Below, piece by piece: positions 13,753 to 15,070 of a stretch of 15,070 nucleotides of DNA. The stretch's first letter is position 1, and each line of letters begins with the position of its first letter. This DNA is from JACPWY01 sp964603655 (GTDB lineage Bacteria > Bdellovibrionota > FAC87 > UBA2466). The stretch covers positions 1 to 15,070 of the forward strand of contig CAZRVZ010000169.1 in NCBI GenBank assembly GCA_964603655.1, given 5' to 3'. The notes under the pieces were generated by a model that searched no databases, was not told where the DNA came from, and worked only from the letters and a program-made list of their open reading frames with translations. The translations under genes were made by a program, and so were the position numbers.

Positions 13753-15006
13753 ATGCACATCTTGGGATTTGTTTTCCTGTTTTCGGCAGTTGCCTGGGGG
13801 CTACCGCCTCGTGAGGCATTTCAGTTTAAACACTCGGTTCGTAACCCGGCGCTTCTGCCCCACACGTTTGGATTAAATTCTGCCCAACGCCAGGCGATTT
13901 TTGATCTGACCGATGGCGCGGTCGATATGCGCTTTCACTATTACCGAGATTCTATGACCGATAGTATTCTGAACTTTCTTTCGCCCCGTGTTTTTTTTAG
14001 AAGCATCATTACAAACGATGTGCCACCTCCGTTTTTCGCTGACGGGGATGGCATCGGCGATCCACAACTCAGCTCTCAATGGTGGATTGAAAAACTTGAG
14101 GTTCCTGCTGCATGGGCACTCGCCACCGGAAAAGGGGTGACCATCGCCGATTGTGACGCCGGCTATTACACGGATGAAACCGACCTGGCGGCCAATCTGG
14201 TGACAGAGCACCGCTTCGACGTCGCCGATAAGGACGATCCGTTTATTGTTTCCGACGGTCCGTGGGTATCCCACGGTACCTCTGTCACAGCGATAATGGC
14301 GGCCGTACTTGACGGCAAAGGAACCAATGGTATCGCTCACAATGCTAAGGTTGTCCCGCTTCAAAATTATAATTACGATTCCGCCAAAGACGATTTAGAC
14401 AAGGAAGAGGCAACGGCCCGTTGCATTTTGAGAGCTATAACCCTCCAATCTGTAAAAATCATTGTATTGGAGAACCAAACGGCCAGCGGATCATCGGAAA
14501 CCTTTGCGGGTACTCGTGAGGCGGTCAAACTGGCTTTGAAAGCGGGAATGACCATCGTCTCCGCGGGGGGCAATTACAGCCAAGAGCTAAAATCCGAGGC
14601 GGAGAATGACACCGGATCGATCATAGTCGGCGCCCTCACTCGCCAGGGGACCAAGGCCTTTTACTCGAACTACGGCACGCGCGTGAGTATCGCGGCCTTC
14701 GGCGAGGAGCTCTATACGCTGTCCGGCCCGAATGGAAAAATGCAGAATTTCGGCGGAACGTCGGGCGCCACTCCGCAGGTCGCCGCCACCGTGGCCCTCA
14801 TGCTCGAGGCAAACCCCAAACTCACCCCGGAACAGATTAGACTGGCTTTGATTGCCGCTCGCATCGAATCCCCCGACACCAAAGATGTTGGCGGACAACT
14901 CAACGTGCTCGCGGCGGTTACCAAGGCGAAAGAGTTGATCGCGGATGAAGGGACCACCCGGGAAAACGATGAGTTTTTGGCGCGCCTAAAAGACATAATG
15001 GGCTGA
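13753..15006 (+). CDS. Second secreted subtilisin-family (S8) serine protease, divergent
   Basis: The 417-residue precursor has a short signal peptide (MHILGFVFLFSAVAWG, 1-16). About 90 residues that I cannot match to a known prodomain follow, then an acidic link (FADGDGIGDPQLSSQWWIEK, 95-114) leading into the S8 domain. The catalytic Asp is probably D135 in IADCDAG (D-A-G instead of the usual D-S/T-G). His174 is in VSHGTS, the oxyanion Asn274 in SAGGN, and Ser337 in FGGTSGATP, so the triad is complete. The domain is compact (about 280 residues) and lacks the large calcium loop of the other subtilase in this window. GGGGGA about 6 nt before the ATG is a good ribosome binding site. It is divergent from the DCC1-LMF operon across a gap of about 115 nt. 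Its two cysteines are C134 and C224. Confidence 0.93.
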   Translation: MHILGFVFLFSAVAWGLPPREAFQFKHSVRNPALLPHTFGLNSAQRQAIFDLTDGAVDMRFHYYRDSMTDSILNFLSPRVFFRSIITNDVPPPFFADGDGIGDPQLSSQWWIEKLEVPAAWALATGKGVTIADCDAGYYTDETDLAANLVTEHRFDVADKDDPFIVSDGPWVSHGTSVTAIMAAVLDGKGTNGIAHNAKVVPLQNYNYDSAKDDLDKEEATARCILRAITLQSVKIIVLENQTASGSSETFAGTREAVKLALKAGMTIVSAGGNYSQELKSEAENDTGSIIVGALTRQGTKAFYSNYGTRVSIAAFGEELYTLSGPNGKMQNFGGTSGATPQVAATVALMLEANPKLTPEQIRLALIAARIESPDTKDVGGQLNVLAAVTKAKELIADEGTTRENDEFLARLKDIMG

Positions 15007-15048
15007 TTTTGCGGCAGCAACGCGCGGCGCGGGAGTCGTGACGGGCTT

Positions 15049-15064
15049 AGCTTAGGCTTAAGCT
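15049..15064 (+). repeat. Small inverted repeat downstream of the second subtilase
   Basis: AGCTTA and TAAGCT form a perfect 6-bp stem with a GGCT loop, 43 nt after the protease stop. The stem is A/T-rich and no U-run follows before the window ends, so I do not call it a terminator. Confidence 0.25.
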
Positions 15065-15070
15065 GGACTA

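Noticed and set aside
1..15070. Mobile elements, CRISPR arrays, tRNA or rRNA genes, phage or toxin-antitoxin genes
   Set aside because: Reading the sequence I saw no transposase or integrase, no regularly spaced repeats and no tRNA-like cloverleaf. The EVE gene alone, without a nuclease partner, does not make a defence system.

Overview
This window is about 15 kb of chromosomal-looking bacterial DNA of moderate G+C content, densely packed with twelve clear protein genes. I see no rRNA, tRNA, CRISPR array, insertion sequence or phage gene. The DksA (short form with the DEVDLA tip and a four-cysteine zinc finger), the Lon sequence, and the number of secreted proteins (two subtilases, a secreted glycosidase-like protein, a periplasmic DsbD-alpha domain) suggest a Gram-negative of the old Deltaproteobacteria, most likely a Bdellovibrionota/Oligoflexia-type organism. 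That placement is an inference from the proteins alone.

Layout. At 68-2181 (+) lie a GT2 glycosyltransferase and a GT-C-type integral-membrane glycosyltransferase, coupled by an ATGA overlap. At 2149-2622 (-) is a small secreted stand-alone DsbD N-terminal (alpha) domain. At 2720-3502 (+) lie a BolA-family protein and a DksA/TraR-family transcription factor, followed at 3689-6133 (+) by Lon protease. At 6130-8538 (-) is a large secreted protein with features of the GH99/DUF5010/WbsX-like barrel group; its active-site motif is altered and a long helical segment interrupts the barrel. At 8616-8711 (+) there may be a short leader ORF, followed by a secreted subtilisin-family (S8) protease at 8722-10281 (+). 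At 10278-13636 (-) is a tight three-gene set read right to left: a DCC1-like thioredoxin-fold domain fused to a lipase-maturation-factor (LMF) membrane protein, an EVE-domain protein, and a sarcosine/N-methyltryptophan oxidase-like flavoenzyme. At 13753-15006 (+) is a second, more divergent S8 protease.

How the parts may work together. The left end looks like envelope polysaccharide or glycan-lipid assembly: a cytoplasmic GT2 probably makes or uses a polyprenyl-linked sugar, and the GT-C enzyme transfers it at the membrane. BolA, DksA and Lon are housekeeping and stress-response genes. The right half is rich in exported enzymes and redox or folding factors. All three convergent gene pairs overlap at their stop codons (33, 4 and 4 nt), which leaves no room for ordinary intrinsic terminators.

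The best candidates for something under-described are the GH99-like protein with a degenerate catalytic motif, the DCC1-LMF fusion at the head of an EVE/flavin-oxidase operon, and the possible leaderless transcripts of both minus-strand units. I found no convincing new multi-gene defence or mobile system.
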